This document shows, in pieces, positions 5,254 through 5,372 of a DNA stretch of 5,372 nt. Position 1 is the first letter of the stretch. The number at the start of each line of letters is the position of its first letter. The translations under genes and the position numbers were made by a program. The DNA lies in contig SLIS01000093.1 of assembly GCA_007135505.1 (NCBI GenBank), positions 1 through 5,372 of the forward strand. The letters are read 5' to 3'. Source of the DNA: Halovivax sp. GTDB taxonomy: Archaea > Halobacteriota > Halobacteria > Halobacteriales > Natrialbaceae. Under the pieces are notes generated by a model. The model had not been told where the DNA came from and did no database searches. It saw nothing but the letters and a program-made list of their open reading frames with translations.

Positions 5254-5372
5254 ATGACCGATGAGCGCGACGCAGCCAGGATGGACCTGGAGGCCGATGC
5301 GTGGCACCAGAACGAGGAGGGCAACTACTACATCGACTGCCCGGAGTGTGGATCGGCGGCGACGCTCTCGAA
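5254..5372 (+). CDS. N-terminal part of a small zinc-ribbon-like protein, cut by the right edge
   Basis: This frame opens at ATG 5254 and is still open at the window end, giving 39 complete codons: MTDERDAARMDLEADAW, then HQNEEGNYYIDCPECGSAATLS. The CPECG knuckle (C29, C32) is the first half of a likely zinc ribbon; the second Cys pair would lie beyond the edge. Small haloarchaeal proteins of this type are common and mostly uncharacterised. The acidic N-terminus and the well-spaced TTTACG box support a real gene. It follows the phosphohexomutase on the same strand after 85 bp with its own promoter, so a functional link is not implied. Total length and full domain content cannot be seen. Confidence 0.7.
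   Translation, partial: MTDERDAARMDLEADAWHQNEEGNYYIDCPECGSAATLS

Overview
The window looks like a piece of a haloarchaeal (class Halobacteria) chromosome. It is GC-rich, its coding regions favour G or C at the third codon position, and the predicted proteins are rich in Asp and Glu. Nearly every intact gene has an A/T-rich archaeal TATA-like box centred about 26-30 nt before its ATG. That spacing fits leaderless or nearly leaderless transcripts and helps fix the starts. I could not assign a genus.

Layout: (1) Positions 1-1295 hold two same-frame, very acidic, low-complexity reading frames, 1-344 (open at the left edge) and 348-1295. They are separated by one TAA and one further codon. They may be two coupled genes or one long disordered-protein gene cut by a nonsense codon. 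The second frame ends in a basic, tryptophan-rich tail. (2) On the minus strand, 1383-1550 encodes a 55-residue DUF1931/histone-fold-like protein that ends before a third helix. It converges with the acidic gene and has a T-tract terminator candidate. (3) Positions 1551-1856 are a 306-bp divergent intergenic region with a promoter at each end and a third, unexplained promoter-like site in the middle. (4) 1857-2105 encodes a small GIY-YIG nuclease-domain protein. (5) On the minus strand, 2176-2769 encodes an NAD(P)H-dependent FMN reductase-like flavoprotein. Its 70-bp gap to the GIY-YIG gene carries a degenerate repeat of about 19-20 bp. (6) 2921-3682 encodes a class I SAM-dependent methyltransferase, divergent from the flavoprotein gene. 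(7) 3774-5168 encodes a phosphohexomutase (phosphoglucomutase/phosphomannomutase) with all four signature motifs intact. (8) From 5254 to the right edge lies the start of a small protein with a CPECG zinc-ribbon half-site.

The genes look like a run of individually promoted housekeeping and accessory genes rather than one operon or pathway. I see no mobile element, CRISPR array, tRNA or rRNA, and no convincing new multi-gene system. The points most worth a second look are the same-frame stop in the acidic protein region, the truncated histone fold, and the orphan promoter at about 1655-1665.
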